From the NCBI GenBank assembly GCA_038257155.1, contig JBBSJP010000008.1:62001-126000 (forward strand): 64,000 nt of DNA. Reading direction: 5' to 3'. Shown here in pieces: positions 63,889-64,000 of the stretch (its first letter is position 1; every line of letters begins with the position of its first letter). This DNA is from JANJTY01 sp038257155. Lineage in GTDB: Bacteria > Pseudomonadota > Gammaproteobacteria > Xanthomonadales > Xanthomonadaceae. The translations under genes were made by a program, and so were the position numbers. A model generated the notes under the pieces. That model saw only the letters and a program-made list of their open reading frames with translations, made no database searches and was not told where the DNA came from.

Positions 63889-64000
63889 ATGAGCAAGTCC
63901 AAGCCTTCCTATCTCGCCGCGGCCTTCAACGCCAAGCCGCTGGGTATGCCGATTCCGCCTAACTGGTTCGGCATTGCCGCGTTCGGCCTGCTGGGTGCCC
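63889..64000 (+). CDS. Start of a probable membrane protein (cut by the window edge)
   Basis: The first 37 codons are visible, beginning MSKSKPSYLAAAFNAKPLG and continuing PPNWFGIAAFGLLGA, which looks like the start of a TM helix. It follows pspA and the AAA+ gene on the same strand after a 276-nt repeat-bearing gap, so it may belong to the same functional set. Nothing more can be said from the visible part. Confidence 0.6.
   Translation, partial: MSKSKPSYLAAAFNAKPLGMPIPPNWFGIAAFGLLGA

Noticed and set aside
63623..63892. Small plus-strand open frame of 89 codons
   Set aside because: It is made up largely of the REP palindromes at 63672-63857 and has no SD.

Overview
The window is high-GC DNA packed with genes on both strands. 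Many protein families here are characteristic of Lysobacterales (Xanthomonadales): a SAM-I riboswitch ahead of a metX-metB-hom operon, a SAH riboswitch ahead of ahcY, GTAG-headed palindromic repeats, PBP1b, and several Ser/Thr kinases with large periplasmic C-termini. I infer a gammaproteobacterium of that order, possibly close to Rhodanobacteraceae. No tRNA, rRNA, CRISPR array, insertion sequence or phage gene was recognised.

Layout. 1-6000 (minus strand): truncated tsaB, a VOC protein, a DinG/YoaA-type Fe-S helicase, a TPR lipoprotein and PBP1b. 6005-10414: a 1469-residue protein carrying three glycosyltransferase modules. 10540-17350 (minus): a signalling cluster of Ser/Thr kinase, ECF sigma factor, second Ser/Thr kinase with TPRs and an exported RCC1-repeat protein. 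17424-20214: small P-loop kinase, hotdog thioesterase and an exported CSLREA-type protein. 20270-23881: the SAM-controlled methionine operon. 24302-29702: two exported proteins, one a beta-propeller/di-haem protein. 29823-31405: ahcY with its SAH riboswitch. 31938-37182: a response-regulator diguanylate cyclase, a periplasmic binding protein and a hybrid histidine kinase. 37267-39642: groES-groEL with a sigma-32-type promoter and a CIRCE operator. 39744-43402: YebC-like regulator, bactofilin, zinc-ribbon protein and FadL-type porin. 43510-47422: exported TPR protein and third Ser/Thr kinase. 47643-49449: exported exonuclease-like protein and SMP-30-like protein. 49731-54090 (minus): a second sigma/kinase/exported-protein cassette, divergent from a CSLREA beta-helix protein at 54222. 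56583-61060: two exported amidohydrolases and a VKOR-thioredoxin fusion. 61209-64000: PspA, an AAA+ ATPase and the start of a probable membrane protein.

The most interesting observations are linked. Two paralogous cassettes encode an ECF sigma factor, a transmembrane Ser/Thr kinase and an exported protein in the same order. In both sigma factors the acidic DAED segment of region 2.2 is replaced by Thr/Ser-containing residues, as expected for sigma factors activated by phosphorylation. The exported proteins of the cassettes, and other exported proteins in the window, end in a short [VI]F-x-x-[GS]-FE motif that I cannot assign to a named sorting signal. The methionine cycle is covered by two riboswitches of opposite logic: SAM-I on homoserine/cystathionine synthesis and SAH on ahcY.
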